Shown here in pieces: positions 7,935-17,350 of a stretch of DNA of 64,000 bases. How positions within the stretch are numbered: the first letter of the stretch is position 1; every line of letters begins with the position of its first letter. Source of the DNA: Gloeothece verrucosa PCC 7822. GTDB taxonomy: Bacteria; Cyanobacteriota; Cyanobacteriia; Cyanobacteriales; Microcystaceae. The DNA lies in contig NC_014501.1 in assembly GCF_000147335.1 (NCBI RefSeq), positions 1,426,001-1,490,000 of the forward strand. The letters are read 5' to 3'. The notes below the pieces were generated by a model. The model saw only the letters and a list, made by a program, of their open reading frames with translations, made no database searches and was not told where the DNA came from. The position numbers and the translations under genes are program-made.

Positions 7935-8459
7935 TCAAGGATTTATAAATTTTTCAGAACATCTTAAAGAGTCGCGGGTACTGACACCCGTTTTAGAATT
8001 CACGCCAGAAGCACTTTTACAGAGGTTAGCTATTTCCTCTCCATCTAATACTGCAAAGGAAAAATCTGTCCCAGTGACATCTGCATTTTTAAAAGAGGTT
8101 CTTTTAAGGATCGCTTCAGCGAAGATAGCATCACTGAGATCGGCCCCTTCAAAACTACTCAAATAAGCAAGAGCATTGGTTAAATCTGCTCCATGCAGTT
8201 TAACTTCTTTTAAAGCCGATCCATTAAATACGGCTCCTCGAAGGTCCGCATCGCTGAAATTAGCTTGAGTTAAATCTACATTGGTAAACTGAGCTAGTGT
8301 CAGTCTTTGGCCAGAAAAATCGGCTCCCACCAGTTTTTTATCTTCAAAGGTTGATGCTGCACCCGTTACCGCCGATGAACTAGCGGCTTGTGCAGGTACA
8401 GGAAAGATCATCACAAAGAGTGCTAGTAATAATACAGCTAATCTTACAAAATACTTCAT
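7935..8459 (-). CDS. pentapeptide-repeat protein, secreted or lumenal
   Basis: From the ATG at 8459 the protein starts with a classic signal peptide ([19 protein letters not shown], cleavage after AQA). About 15 pentapeptide-type repeats of A(D/N)LxX form follow ([31 protein letters not shown] and so on), which fold as a right-handed quadrilateral beta helix. It ends with a Cys-containing tail. This is the pattern of thylakoid-lumen pentapeptide proteins such as TL15/TL17. An upstream ATG at 8513 would add 18 residues before the signal peptide and is less likely. Function unknown. Confidence 0.8.
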   Translation of the reverse strand: MKYFVRLAVLLLALFVMIFPVPAQAASSSAVTGAASTFEDKKLVGADFSGQRLTLAQFTNVDLTQANFSDADLRGAVFNGSALKEVKLHGADLTNALAYLSSFEGADLSDAIFAEAILKRTSFKNADVTGTDFSFAVLDGEEIANLCKSASGVNSKTGVSTRDSLRCSEKFINP

Positions 8460-8583
8460 TAGTGGTCTTATGAGAAAGATAGAGCAGCTAGATAGCATCT
8501 TTGATTTTGACATAATTCTTAACTTTTGAGCAAAAAGAGTCTTGCAGGTCTTGCCAATTCCTTACAGGAAATCAGGTTTACTG

Positions 8584-8616
8584 AAAAAAGGGGAAAGAAA
8601 ACAAAGAACTTTCCCC
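8584..8616 (-). terminator. rho-independent terminator (leftward)
   Basis: GGGGAAAG (8590-8597) pairs with CTTTCCCC (8609-8616). Read leftward, the hairpin is followed by six T (AAAAAA at 8584-8589 on the plus strand). It lies 200 bases beyond the DUF4359 gene and probably ends that transcript. Confidence 0.75.
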
Positions 8617-8816
8617 GACTTCTGTAACAAGTCTAATGAGTCTATTTTTTTTCGTTTGCTCAAGTATACGACTTGTGGGGCTTTGCCTCTAAGGATTTGG
8701 GCCTAAACAACATACCTTACCTTAGAAGCAACCAAAAGCTCTCTTGTCTCGTCCAAAAATCAAACAGCAAGACTAGCAAGTCCTGAAATTGTACTAGGAA
8801 TAACAGGACGAGCTAT

Positions 8817-9197
8817 TTAATATTCATCTGATTCGTAAGTGTAGAACTTTTGCATTACCCCAATGGTTTCAAATTGATAGCTCGGAATCGGAGAAGAAAA
8901 GGCCAAATCTGTCTGATAAATACTAAAAATCAGAAAATTCTGTCTTCTGGTGGTTTGAGAAATAATTTGTTTCATCTGAGGTCGGCCGGTATCCACCAAG
9001 GTTTTGCATCCGCTTCGCAGCACGGCTTTTAATTCCCCAGAAATGTGTGTACATACACTGGACTTGAGATGACCAGCGAGTTGATCAGTAGCATAACTTT
9101 CATAGTCATTTTGTCCGGGATTACTCATGGCCATTACCCCACCCATGAAAGAGAAAGTAACGCCCGCAAATACACCCAGCAACTTCAAAATTTTCAT
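8817..9197 (-). CDS. DUF4359-type exported protein
   Basis: A 126-residue protein with an N-terminal hydrophobic signal (MKILKLLGVFAGVTFSFMGG), then the pattern SNPGQNDYESYATDQL...C...C and a C-terminal RRQNFLIFSIYQTDL...FETIGVMQKFYTY. This agrees with my recollection of the cyanobacterial DUF4359 family. The role is unknown. Its promoter region is shared with the divergent tRNA-His gene. Confidence 0.7.
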   Translation of the reverse strand: MKILKLLGVFAGVTFSFMGGVMAMSNPGQNDYESYATDQLAGHLKSSVCTHISGELKAVLRSGCKTLVDTGRPQMKQIISQTTRRQNFLIFSIYQTDLAFSSPIPSYQFETIGVMQKFYTYESDEY

Positions 9198-9263
9198 GTT
9201 GCTTCACTCCTCGTTCTAAGTAATTCTTTCGAACTGAGTTTAATGTACAACAATATGCAGGTC

Positions 9264-9275
9264 TTGTGCTATAAT
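9264..9275 (+). promoter_or_regulatory. extended -10 promoter of tRNA-His
   Basis: A perfect TATAAT (9270-9275) is preceded by TGC, giving an extended -10 element 18 bases before the tRNA. No good -35 is seen. Confidence 0.55.
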
Positions 9276-9293
9276 GTTAATTACGAAATTAAT

Positions 9294-9367
9294 GGCGAGC
9301 GTAGCCAAGGGGTTAAGGCAGAGGATTGTGGTTCCTCCATTCGTGGGTTCGATTCCCATCGTTCGCC
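9294..9367 (+). tRNA. trnH: tRNA-His (anticodon GTG)
   Basis: A full cloverleaf is visible. GGCGAGCG pairs with CGTTCGCC over 8 bp, counting the His-specific G-1:C73 pair. The anticodon stem GAGGA/TCCTC encloses TTGTGGT with GTG at 9328-9330, and the T arm is GTGGG-TTCGATT-CCCAT. The CCA end is not encoded. Confidence 0.95.
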
Positions 9368-9518
9368 CTGAAATTAACTAACACTTATACTTTAAGTATA
9401 CTCTTAGCTTAAAGCTCTTTTTGTTAAAAAATAAGAACATCCAGCTTGAGGTAATATTTACCTATTGAGTTACTCCGCGCCCCGGAATCTGCGCGGATAC
9501 AGCATCGTTATTGATGAA

Positions 9519-10952
9519 CTAGGGGTTAATGGGAGAAGCCGCAGGAGCCGCAGGAGCCGCTTGAGTTCTCTGAGTGGGAGAAGCTTGAGGGGAGGCCACA
9601 GGAGAAGCTTGAGGGGAGGCCACAGGAGAAGCTTGAGGGGAAGCCACAGGAGAAGCTTGAGGGGAAGCCACAGGAGAAGCTTGAGGGGCTTCCGGTTTGA
9701 GGAATTGAGAAGCACTAGACCATTTTAAATGTTGATAAACGGTTCTAGAAATTTCTTGAATCATCATTCTACCGGCGGTATCGTTATAGGGTCGTTTCAC
9801 CATCACAGCACCGATATAACGTTTCCCGTTAGGCATATCAATAATTCCGGCATCTCCTAACACAGTACCAATATCACCAGTTTTATGAGCGATAATGGCA
9901 TCTGAATCTAACCCTTGGGGTAAGAGAGTGCGGGTTTTCGTCTGTTGCATAATATTTAACATACGATCGCGGGATTTGAGAGATAATAACTCCCCTTGAT
10001 TGACTCGCATTAATATATAAGCTAAATCTCTAGGGCTAGTGGTATTGGTTCCTTCTAAATCTGGAAGAATATTATTAATAATAGTATTCGTTAACCCCCA
10101 CTCCCGAAAACGCTGATTGAGGACTTGTTTGCCTCCAAGACGTTTAACTAACATATCAGTGGCAGTATTGTCACTAATAATAATCATCTTGGTGGCGGTT
10201 TCTAGGACGGTAAACTTTTTCCCCACCGGTTGATATTGCATATCCCCAGAGCCACTGGTAACAATATCTTTAGTCATGGTCAGTTGTTCATCTAAACGAA
10301 CTTTGCCGGCATCTATCTGTTCCAACAGGGCTACTAAAACGAAAATTTTAATGGTACTGGCGGCCGGAATAGGGGCTTGAGCATTTATATCTACATAATT
10401 CCCATTATCCATATCCACAAAAAAGGCTCTCGCTTCTAATTTGGGGTATTTAGGCACTAAGTCCATTAATTTTTTCTTTAATGGTGCAATTTCTTGGGTC
10501 AAAGAAAAAGCGGCGGGAGAAGAGTGTGGCGAAGGTTGGGGAGTGGGTTTAGGTTGAGAAGCCAAAACCGCTTTTTTAGCTGTGGATTTGGCAGGCAACA
10601 GTTGTGGTAAATTCAGCTTACTGGTGACAAATTCTGAGATGATAGTCGGGTCAAATACTGTTAAAACCGTTCCGGCGATGGCGCTGAGTCCTACCCCAAG
10701 AATCATCATACGCAGAAGATAAAAAATCGAGTTCATCACCACCGGCGAAGATCGTTTGTCTCGGGAACGATTTTTATAATCTCTTTCCCCTCGTCTCATC
10801 GGAACGATCATGTCGCTTGTCGCCTGAGTTTGAGGAGATTCAGCATCTGAAACATTAGAAACCGCGCGAATGACGATCCCAGAATTTTGACGACGCGCTT
10901 TTAACTTCTCTTTCTTTTCAGAACGGTAATTTTCCATTAATTCGCCAGACAC
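9519..10952 (-). CDS. class A beta-lactamase-fold serine hydrolase with repeat tail
   Basis: A 477-residue protein: a basic cytoplasmic N-terminus, one membrane anchor (about residues 76-100), a Pro/Ser linker, then a beta-lactamase2/penicillin-binding fold. Motifs are STIK (Ser199, Lys202), SDN (260-262) and KTG (357-359). The enzyme would act in the periplasm on peptidoglycan or beta-lactams; which substrate cannot be told, and a housekeeping role is as likely as resistance. The C-terminus is a (PQASPVAS)n low-complexity tail. The start is a GTG with AGAGGA about 6 bases upstream; an ATG 15 bases downstream is the alternative. Confidence 0.85.
   Translation of the reverse strand: MSGELMENYRSEKKEKLKARRQNSGIVIRAVSNVSDAESPQTQATSDMIVPMRRGERDYKNRSRDKRSSPVVMNSIFYLLRMMILGVGLSAIAGTVLTVFDPTIISEFVTSKLNLPQLLPAKSTAKKAVLASQPKPTPQPSPHSSPAAFSLTQEIAPLKKKLMDLVPKYPKLEARAFFVDMDNGNYVDINAQAPIPAASTIKIFVLVALLEQIDAGKVRLDEQLTMTKDIVTSGSGDMQYQPVGKKFTVLETATKMIIISDNTATDMLVKRLGGKQVLNQRFREWGLTNTIINNILPDLEGTNTTSPRDLAYILMRVNQGELLSLKSRDRMLNIMQQTKTRTLLPQGLDSDAIIAHKTGDIGTVLGDAGIIDMPNGKRYIGAVMVKRPYNDTAGRMMIQEISRTVYQHLKWSSASQFLKPEAPQASPVASPQASPVASPQASPVASPQASPVASPQASPTQRTQAAPAAPAASPINP
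9581..9688. repeat. 24-bp tandem repeats coding the serine hydrolase tail
   Basis: AAGCTTGAGGGG recurs at 9581, 9605, 9629, 9653 and 9677, exactly 24 bases apart, encoding PQASPVAS units. The copies are nearly identical in DNA, so the copy number may vary between strains. Confidence 0.9.
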
Positions 10953-10970
10953 AATATTCCTCTTGCTTTT

Positions 10971-11016
10971 TACTAATGACTAATGACTAATGACTAATGA
11001 CTAATGACTAATGACT
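10971..11016. repeat. tandem heptamer array (TAATGAC)n
   Basis: About six perfect copies of a TAATGAC heptamer lie between the serine hydrolase start and the trmJ stop, touching the latter. This is the type known as short tandemly repeated repetitive (STRR) sequences in cyanobacteria. The same family recurs near 15.82, 15.94, 45.26, 49.62-49.86 and 57.42 kb. Confidence 0.85.
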
Positions 11017-11785
11017 ATCCCTGATCTGTGTTTGTGTGACTTTCTATTTTAGATAAATGTTGCATCGCCCAATCCATTTGCCGGACAATTCCTCGTAACA
11101 TGGCTAATTCTTCTTGATGGAGATGGGCTTTATAGTACAAACGTCGGATTTTTTCCATTCTTGCCCTGGCGGTATGAGGATAAAGATAACCAATTTTTAA
11201 CAATAGAGTCTCTAAATCTTGATAATAAGCTTCTAAAGCATCTAAAGTGGCTGTCTCAAGGGAATTAACCTCAAGTTCACTAGCACTGGTGGTCAAAGCC
11301 GCTTGTCTGAGTTCATAAGCACAAATAGCCACCGCTTGAGCTAAATTGAGAGAAGGATAATCCGGATTAGCCGGAATACAGACAAAACGTTGAGCATAAT
11401 TCAGTTCAGAGTTGCTCAAGCCTCGGTCTTCTGGACCAAAAATGATAGCACTGGTGCTATGGGGCGTTAATAACCAGGGTAAAGCCGCTCTAGGAGACTC
11501 GAAATGAGTGGGTAAAGTACGAGAACGCCCAGTAGTAGCGATGGCTCGTTGACATCCGACCAGGGCTTGTGGCAAACTGTTCACCTGTTGTAGTTGCTCT
11601 AAAATATCCTGTCCATGTACGGCCATGCGCCTAGCTTCATCGCTTTTTGGTTCACACTGGGGATTGACTAATATTAATCTTTTTAGCCCCATGTTTTTCA
11701 TGACTCGTGCCACTGAACCGACATTTAATGCGCCGGCTGGTTCTACTAAAATAATTCTGACTTCCTCTAAGGCGGTTTTATTCAT
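11015..11785 (-). CDS. trmJ: tRNA (cytidine/uridine-32-2'-O)-methyltransferase TrmJ-like (SPOUT)
   Basis: A 256-residue SPOUT/TrmH-family protein. The N-terminal motif is LVEPAGALNVGSVARVMKN, the central FGPEDRGLSN is the SAM-binding knot, and IPANPDYPSLNLAQAVAICAYEL is characteristic of TrmJ/LasT. It would 2'-O-methylate position 32 of tRNAs with S-adenosylmethionine. The C-terminal extension is helical. Its stop codon lies at the edge of the heptamer array. Confidence 0.85.
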   Translation of the reverse strand: MNKTALEEVRIILVEPAGALNVGSVARVMKNMGLKRLILVNPQCEPKSDEARRMAVHGQDILEQLQQVNSLPQALVGCQRAIATTGRSRTLPTHFESPRAALPWLLTPHSTSAIIFGPEDRGLSNSELNYAQRFVCIPANPDYPSLNLAQAVAICAYELRQAALTTSASELEVNSLETATLDALEAYYQDLETLLLKIGYLYPHTARARMEKIRRLYYKAHLHQEELAMLRGIVRQMDWAMQHLSKIESHTNTDQG

Positions 11786-11901
11786 GGGATTTGTTAATTT
11801 AAATTATCAATTTACGTTAAAGAAAAGGTTTTACCTTAAGACTGATATACGATAATTTGAATAGTTTGACATTATTGTAAGAGTAATCAGTCTATCATCT
11901 T

Positions 11902-13302
11902 ATGAATGAATCTTCTCTTTATCAGCTAACTCAGAAGTTTGCTGAGAGTCCATCGCCGATTTCGGTGAGTTCCAGTACATTTAAGTCCGTTATTGAATCT
12001 TTATTAGATTTATTGATTGAACAACATCTAGAGGCTACCTTATGGCTTAAGCTGCCTCAAGGAAATTACTGGTCAAAGAAAATTGAGCAATATCAACAAC
12101 AGGGAAATGCTCAACATATTTATCTGTGTAGTATTCGTAAAGACTCTCCTACCTCCTCATCAGGGGGAGGGCATCATTCTTCACTGACCAAGGTTACGCC
12201 TGTGGTTTTAGAAACCAGTTCTCATTTGAAACGAGAATTTTTTCTGATTATTCTTTCTCCGGAATTATCGACTTTGGTTTTAGCGAACAAGCCGGTCAAT
12301 AAAACGGAAACTAGCGAACAAAATAATTATCAAAAAAGTCTATTTTTTAATTTAATGTATAGCTTTAATCCAGCGTTAATCCAAAAGGTTTTAGAGCAAA
12401 TAAAACAGTCTATTACCATTACAGATACAACGCCTGAAGAATTATTAGTAGAATCAAATTCCTCTTTTTCTTTGCCCGACTATCCTCGTGCAAATTGGAT
12501 AGAAAAATTATTATTAAAGCAAATTCAACAAACAGAAATCCTTCAGTCTGAATCAAGTTTAATGGTGGAAAATCAGTCCACTATTCGTCTGTTAAATGAG
12601 AGCCTCTTATTTAAAGATGAAATTTTAAAAAATTTAGCTCAAGAACTGAGTCTTCCCTTGACTAATATGAAAACGGGTTTACGTCTGCTAGAATCTATGC
12701 AGTCAAAACGAGAACAACGGCAACGTTATATCTCTCTTTTGCAACGAGAGTGTGAACGAGAAACTATTATTTTATCTGGGTTACAGGAACTGGTTCATCT
12801 CGATCAAATCTCGGCTGTTGAGATCGATCCTTCTTTAAAACTAGAAGATTTAATTCCGGGGATTGTTAGTACCTATCAACCTTTAGCAGAAGAAAAAGGA
12901 ATCTCGCTAGGTTATACCATTCCTACAGGTTTTCCGCCGGTTTCCTGCCCGGAAAATTGGCTCAGACAGATTATTCTAAGCTTGCTCAATAATAGCCTCA
13001 AATTTACGGGACCTAATGGTCGAGTATTTGTGCAAGCCTTCCTCAAAAACGAGAACGTTGAATTAACCATTACCGATACCGGAAGCGGCATTGAAAGTAG
13101 CGAAATTCCTTTGATTTTTAATAGTTTTTATCGGGGAAGAAATGCGATCGCCGAAAACTTGGGAGGAGCGGGTTTAGGATTAACCATTGCACAACATCTT
13201 TTACAGCGTTGTGGCGGCTCAATTTCTGTCACCAGTCAACCCGGGAAAGGTTCAACTTTTACGGTTTCTTTGCCTGTATTTGAAGGCGAAATGCAAGAAT
13301 GA
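11902..13302 (+). CDS. sensor histidine kinase-like protein lacking the H-box histidine
   Basis: A 466-residue protein. Residues 1-180 form a DICT-like or unassigned sensory domain (FFLIILSPELSTLVLA). A short coiled segment follows, then a dimerisation region and a HATPase_c domain with N box NNSLKF, G1 DTGSGI and G2 GAGLGL, all intact. The H box reads ILKNLAQELSLPLTNMKTG: Gln247 (codon CAA at 12640) stands where phospho-accepting His is expected. It may therefore bind ATP but not autophosphorylate at the normal site. There is no adjacent response regulator. No transmembrane segments are visible, so it is probably cytoplasmic. Confidence 0.75.
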   Translation: MNESSLYQLTQKFAESPSPISVSSSTFKSVIESLLDLLIEQHLEATLWLKLPQGNYWSKKIEQYQQQGNAQHIYLCSIRKDSPTSSSGGGHHSSLTKVTPVVLETSSHLKREFFLIILSPELSTLVLANKPVNKTETSEQNNYQKSLFFNLMYSFNPALIQKVLEQIKQSITITDTTPEELLVESNSSFSLPDYPRANWIEKLLLKQIQQTEILQSESSLMVENQSTIRLLNESLLFKDEILKNLAQELSLPLTNMKTGLRLLESMQSKREQRQRYISLLQRECERETIILSGLQELVHLDQISAVEIDPSLKLEDLIPGIVSTYQPLAEEKGISLGYTIPTGFPPVSCPENWLRQIILSLLNNSLKFTGPNGRVFVQAFLKNENVELTITDTGSGIESSEIPLIFNSFYRGRNAIAENLGGAGLGLTIAQHLLQRCGGSISVTSQPGKGSTFTVSLPVFEGEMQE

Positions 13303-13772
13303 ATTTTGTTTCAATTGATGAGTTATTAGAAGCGATATGGCTTAAAGTAGAGGCGTTGCCGCTAACGTCTCTATGTGAATTCGAGGGTTAAGAATTATTA
13401 AATAGGCAAATATACGGGGAGTATACCCGATAGGATAAGAGAGAAATACAAAAGTTCTTCAGGAACTCATCTAATGTAAATTAAAAGAGTATCTTAAACA
13501 GCTTGGCTACGCAACAAAAGCGTTGCTCGTAGGAATTTAAGCAGGACCTGTCCCAAACCCGTCAAGGAATTGGGGTAATTTGAAGGTGGGAAAAATGTCT
13601 CGAGGATTAAGGTGAGGACATAACCCTTAAATGAAACCGTAATTTTGATTTATCCTCAACAAATCTTGGTACTGTATTGAGTGAAGTCGGATCGAATTAG
13701 TAATAAAAACTCATTGGGTAATGGTTCATTAACTAGCTAAGTAATTATATCGTTGTTAAACTTAGAGGACTT
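13303..13772. other. noncoding region upstream of phaA with a dispersed hairpin
   Basis: No gene is seen. AGAGGCGTT (13349-13357) pairs with AACGTCTCT (13364-13372) with one G-U pair. It resembles the dispersed GTAGAGACGTT...AACGTCTCTAC palindromes common in cyanobacterial intergenic DNA. A second imperfect hairpin (CTACGCAAC...GTTGCTCGTAG) lies near 13506-13532. The phaA promoter must lie in this interval; I cannot place it with confidence. Confidence 0.45.
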
Positions 13773-14963
13773 ATGCAGGAAGCCTACATTGTTTCAGCAG
13801 TACGCACTCCTATCGGTCGCTTTGGAGGCTCTCTCTCTGGGATGTCTCCAGCAGAACTCGGGGCACACGCCATGAAGGCGGCTCTAGAGCGAGCAAATGT
13901 ATCGCCAGAAGCGTTAGATCTCTATATATTTGGAAACGTACTCGGGGCCGGACACGGACAATTAGTGCCTCGTCAAGCCGCACTTAAGGCCGGAATTCCG
14001 GCAACGGTAGACGGCTATCGGGTAGATATGGTCTGTTCGAGTGGAATGCTAAGTATCATCAATGCGGCAAGAACCATCAGCGCCGGGGATGCGGATTTAG
14101 TTTTGGCTGGCGGCATAGAATCCATGTCTCAAACCGGATTTTATCTATCTCATCGCGCTCGCTGGGGTTACAAATTCCTATTAGGTGCGCCAGAACAGTT
14201 AGTCGACATTCTCCTCAACGATGGACTAACAGATGCTACCACCAATGAGGGTATGGGAGATCAAGTGGATCGTCTCTGTGAAGATCGCGGTGTCACTCGA
14301 GATTTATTGGATCAAATTGCCGCCGACTCACAAAACCGGGCAGCCACCGCCACCGAAAAAGGGTGGTTTAAAAATGAAATTGCGCCCATTGAAATCCAAG
14401 TTAAAAAAGAAACCAAAATTCTCGATACCGATGAAGGTATCCGTCCAGAGACAACCCTAGAAAGTTTAGGAAAACTGCGTCCTGCCTTCAAAAAAGATGG
14501 CGTATTGACGGCGGGGAACAGTAGCCAAATTTCTGATGGTGCAGCAAGTTTAGTGGTGGCCAGTCCAAAAGCCGTAGAACAATACGGACTTAAACCCTTG
14601 GCGAAAATTTTAGGCGGCTCATGGGCAGGTGGGCCAACTTGGCGTTTTCCGGAATATCCAGTTCATGCGGTCAAAAAATTACTGGAAAAACACAACTTAC
14701 ACATCAGTGATTTTGATCTGTTTGAAAATAACGAAGCCTTCGCCCTCAATAACATCCTCTTTGAAAAAGACCTAGATGTGCCTCACGATAAACAGAATGT
14801 CTTTGGCGGAGCGATCGCCCTAGGACACCCCATCGGCGCATCCGGGGCGCGAATTGTGGTTACTCTCCTCAATGCTCTAACCGTACAGGATAAAACCCTG
14901 GGTTTGGCGGCTATCTGTCACGGAACCGGTGGCGGCACAGCCCTAGCCATTGAACGGGTATAA
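13773..14963 (+). CDS. phaA: acetyl-CoA acetyltransferase (PHB beta-ketothiolase)
   Basis: A 396-residue thiolase that condenses two acetyl-CoA to acetoacetyl-CoA, the first step of PHB synthesis. Active-site Cys88 lies in DMVCSSGM, NNEAFA and GHPIGASGARI carry the conserved Asn/Glu and His, and the second Cys is in AICHGTGGG. Full length for the family. AGAGGA lies about 6 bases before the ATG. phaB follows 131 bases downstream on the same strand. Confidence 0.95.
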   Translation: MQEAYIVSAVRTPIGRFGGSLSGMSPAELGAHAMKAALERANVSPEALDLYIFGNVLGAGHGQLVPRQAALKAGIPATVDGYRVDMVCSSGMLSIINAARTISAGDADLVLAGGIESMSQTGFYLSHRARWGYKFLLGAPEQLVDILLNDGLTDATTNEGMGDQVDRLCEDRGVTRDLLDQIAADSQNRAATATEKGWFKNEIAPIEIQVKKETKILDTDEGIRPETTLESLGKLRPAFKKDGVLTAGNSSQISDGAASLVVASPKAVEQYGLKPLAKILGGSWAGGPTWRFPEYPVHAVKKLLEKHNLHISDFDLFENNEAFALNNILFEKDLDVPHDKQNVFGGAIALGHPIGASGARIVVTLLNALTVQDKTLGLAAICHGTGGGTALAIERV

Positions 14964-15094
14964 ACTCAACCCCTAGTTAACAGCTTATCTGTTGATCGCT
15001 AAGTGGGTTATGGGCTGATCACTAATAGCTGAAAAAATAACTCTCCACTGATAACGGATAACTGTTAACTAATTATTATTTATAAGGAGTCAAT

Positions 15095-15817
15095 ATGGTA
15101 TCTCTAGGCTTAGAAGATAAGGTCATTGTTGTTACCGGTGGAAATCGAGGACTTGGGGCAGCAATGGTGTCTTTATTAACTGAATTAGGCGCAAAAGTCG
15201 CTTATACCGATATCAGTATCGATGAGAAAGACAACAAAGCACTAGGCATCAAAGCCGATGTGACAGACATCACCTCTATGGAAGAGGCGGCAAAAACCAT
15301 TAAAGAAAAACTCGGACCCGTTTATGGCGTAGTGGCTAATGCGGGGATCACTCGTGACAACTTTTTTACTAAGCTAACTTCCCAAGATTGGGATGCCGTC
15401 ATTAATGTTAACCTCAAAGGGGTGGTGAATACGATTAAGCCTTTTTTAGAGGGGATGTATGAGCAAAATGCAGGTTCTATTGTCTGCATTAGTTCTATAT
15501 CTGGGGACCGAGGAAACGCCGGACAAGTAAATTATTCAGCCACTAAAGCCGCCGTGATCGGTATGGTGAAATCTTTAGCCCGGGAAGGGGCCCGTTATAA
15601 TGTGCGGGCTAATGCCATCGCCCCTGGATTTATTAATACTGAAATGACTCAAGCGATCCCAGAAAAAGTCAGAGATAAAATTACGGCTGAAATTCCTTTC
15701 CGTCGTTTTGGTGAACCTCAAGACATTGCTTGGGCAACCGCTTATTTGCTTTCTCCGGTGGCGAGTAGTTACGTTTCTGGGGAAGTTTTGCGAGTTAATG
15801 GGGCACATCACACTTAG
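15095..15817 (+). CDS. phaB: acetoacetyl-CoA reductase (SDR family)
   Basis: A 240-residue short-chain dehydrogenase. It has a GGNRGLGAAM cofactor loop, NAG (ANAGITRDN), catalytic Ser in SSISG, and YSATKAA (Tyr-x3-Lys). It reduces acetoacetyl-CoA to (R)-3-hydroxybutyryl-CoA, normally with NADPH. AAGGAG lies before the ATG. The gene order phaA-phaB-(IS)-phaE-phaC supports the assignment. Heptamer repeats begin at its stop codon. Confidence 0.92.
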   Translation: MVSLGLEDKVIVVTGGNRGLGAAMVSLLTELGAKVAYTDISIDEKDNKALGIKADVTDITSMEEAAKTIKEKLGPVYGVVANAGITRDNFFTKLTSQDWDAVINVNLKGVVNTIKPFLEGMYEQNAGSIVCISSISGDRGNAGQVNYSATKAAVIGMVKSLAREGARYNVRANAIAPGFINTEMTQAIPEKVRDKITAEIPFRRFGEPQDIAWATAYLLSPVASSYVSGEVLRVNGAHHT

Positions 15818-15962
15818 TCAGTAGTCATTAGTCATCAGTCATTAGCCTTGGGTGATTAGTCAAAAATTAATAAAATAGAAAATGACTTAACAAAGTAAAA
15901 GCTCTAGGCTAGGTGTTAGTAAATTCTAACCCAGTAATGACTAATGACTATTGACTATTGAC
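15817..15962. repeat. heptamer repeat clusters flanking the tnpB insertion
   Basis: AGTCATTAGTCATCAGTCATTAG (read as TAGTCAT-type heptamers) lies at 15817-15849, and TAATGACTAATGACTATTGAC at 15934-15962. The second cluster ends in TTGACTATTGAC, directly before the left end of the IS200/IS605-type element. Confidence 0.7.
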
Positions 15963-17350
15963 CGAAAATTTTTGGGTGCAAGCCCCGTCCTTCTAGGCTT
16001 GTCCTGAGTGACAACGAAGGGACGGCTTTTCAAAACCTATGCTACAATATTGATATCTAATAGTCGAGTATCAAATCGTGTTTGTCGTAGAGTGCAAAGT
16101 TAAACCCAAACCTCAACAAATCCAAGCTATTGATGAAGCTATACAGACATCTCAGTTTGTCCGTAATAAAGTGCTTCGTTATTGGATGGATAATCGAGGT
16201 GTTGGCAAAACAGAACTTTTTCGATACAACACGAGGTTAAGAAAAGAGTACAAATTTGTTGATGATTTAAACTCTCATGCCTGTCAAACGGCCGTAGAGC
16301 GGGTACTTAGAGCAATCAACAAGTTTTTTGATAATTGTAAGAAAAAAATACCGGGAAAGAAAGGCTATCCAAGGTTTAAAAAAAATACTCGCTCGGTAGA
16401 GTACAAAGTCTCAGGATGGAAGCTATCAGAAAATAGAAAGCATATCACTTTCACTGATAAGAAAAACATCGGTAAGCTAAAGCTGATAGGGACTAAAGAC
16501 TTAAACTACTACCAAATTGAACAAATAAAACGAGTAAGAATAATTAGGAGAGCCGATGGGTATTACGTGCAGTTTTCAATTCAGTTAGACCCTAGAGATA
16601 CGGTTGAACCGTTAATCCCTTCTCAAAAAGCGGTAGGGGTGGACGTGGGATTGAAATATTTCTATGCGGATAGTCAAGGAAATATTGAACCTATTCCACA
16701 ATTTTATCGGAAGGCAGAGCGTCAATTAAATAGGGCTAATAGAAAGAAATCTAAAAAGTTCCGCAAGGGACACAAACAATCCCGAAACTATCACAAAGCG
16801 AGATGTCGATATGCTCGAAAGCATTTAAGGGTAAGTAGGCAGCGAGAAGAGTTTGCCAAGAGAAAGGCACTCCGCTTAATTCAATCTAACGATTTGATAG
16901 CCTATGAAGATTTAAATGTGAAAGGCATGGTTAAAAATCGGCATTTAGCCCTTTCGATATCAGATGTAGGATGGTCATTATTTAGGGGTTGGTTGGAGTA
17001 TTTTGGGATGAAATATAGAAAGGTAACGGTTGCCGTGCCTTCTCACAATACATCTCAAAATTGTTCTAACTGTGGGCAAAAAGTCCAAAAATCTCTATCA
17101 ACTAGAACACATGTTTGTTCTTGTGGCTGTATTTTAGATAGAGATGTCAACGCGGCATTAAACATCCTACAGAAGGGATTAAGTACCGTAGGGCATACGG
17201 GATCTAAAGCTTTTGAAAGTGAGATTCTTTCAACGTTAGCTACGGCTAATGGGGGAGAAGATCCCTCTACTTTGATTGGAGTAATCCTGTCAGAGCAAGC
17301 ATCTTCTGTGAACCAAGAATCCCCACGCATGCGCGGCTGGGGAGTGTCAA
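15963..17350 (+). mobile_element. IS200/IS605-family element carrying only tnpB
   Basis: The left end carries an imperfect hairpin (GCCCCGTCCTTC at 15982-15993, GAAGGGACGGC at 16016-16026) preceded by TTGAC (15958-15962). The right end has a subterminal hairpin CCCCA...TGGGG (17321-17342) and closes with GTGTCAA at 17344-17350. TTGAC/T as target and TCAA as right cleavage site are known from ISDra2-like elements, so the boundaries are inferred by analogy. No tnpA is present. The element separates phaB from phaE. The right end doubles as the likely omega-RNA scaffold. Confidence 0.7.

Noticed and set aside
9294..9367. tRNA-His as integration site of the left accessory element
   Set aside because: The element ends before 7.93 kb, two ordinary genes lie between it and the tRNA, and no duplicated tRNA end is visible in the window.
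9045..9371. Open frame of 108 codons crossing 9294-9367
   Set aside because: It runs through the tRNA-His gene and opposite the DUF4359 gene start, so it is a chance frame.
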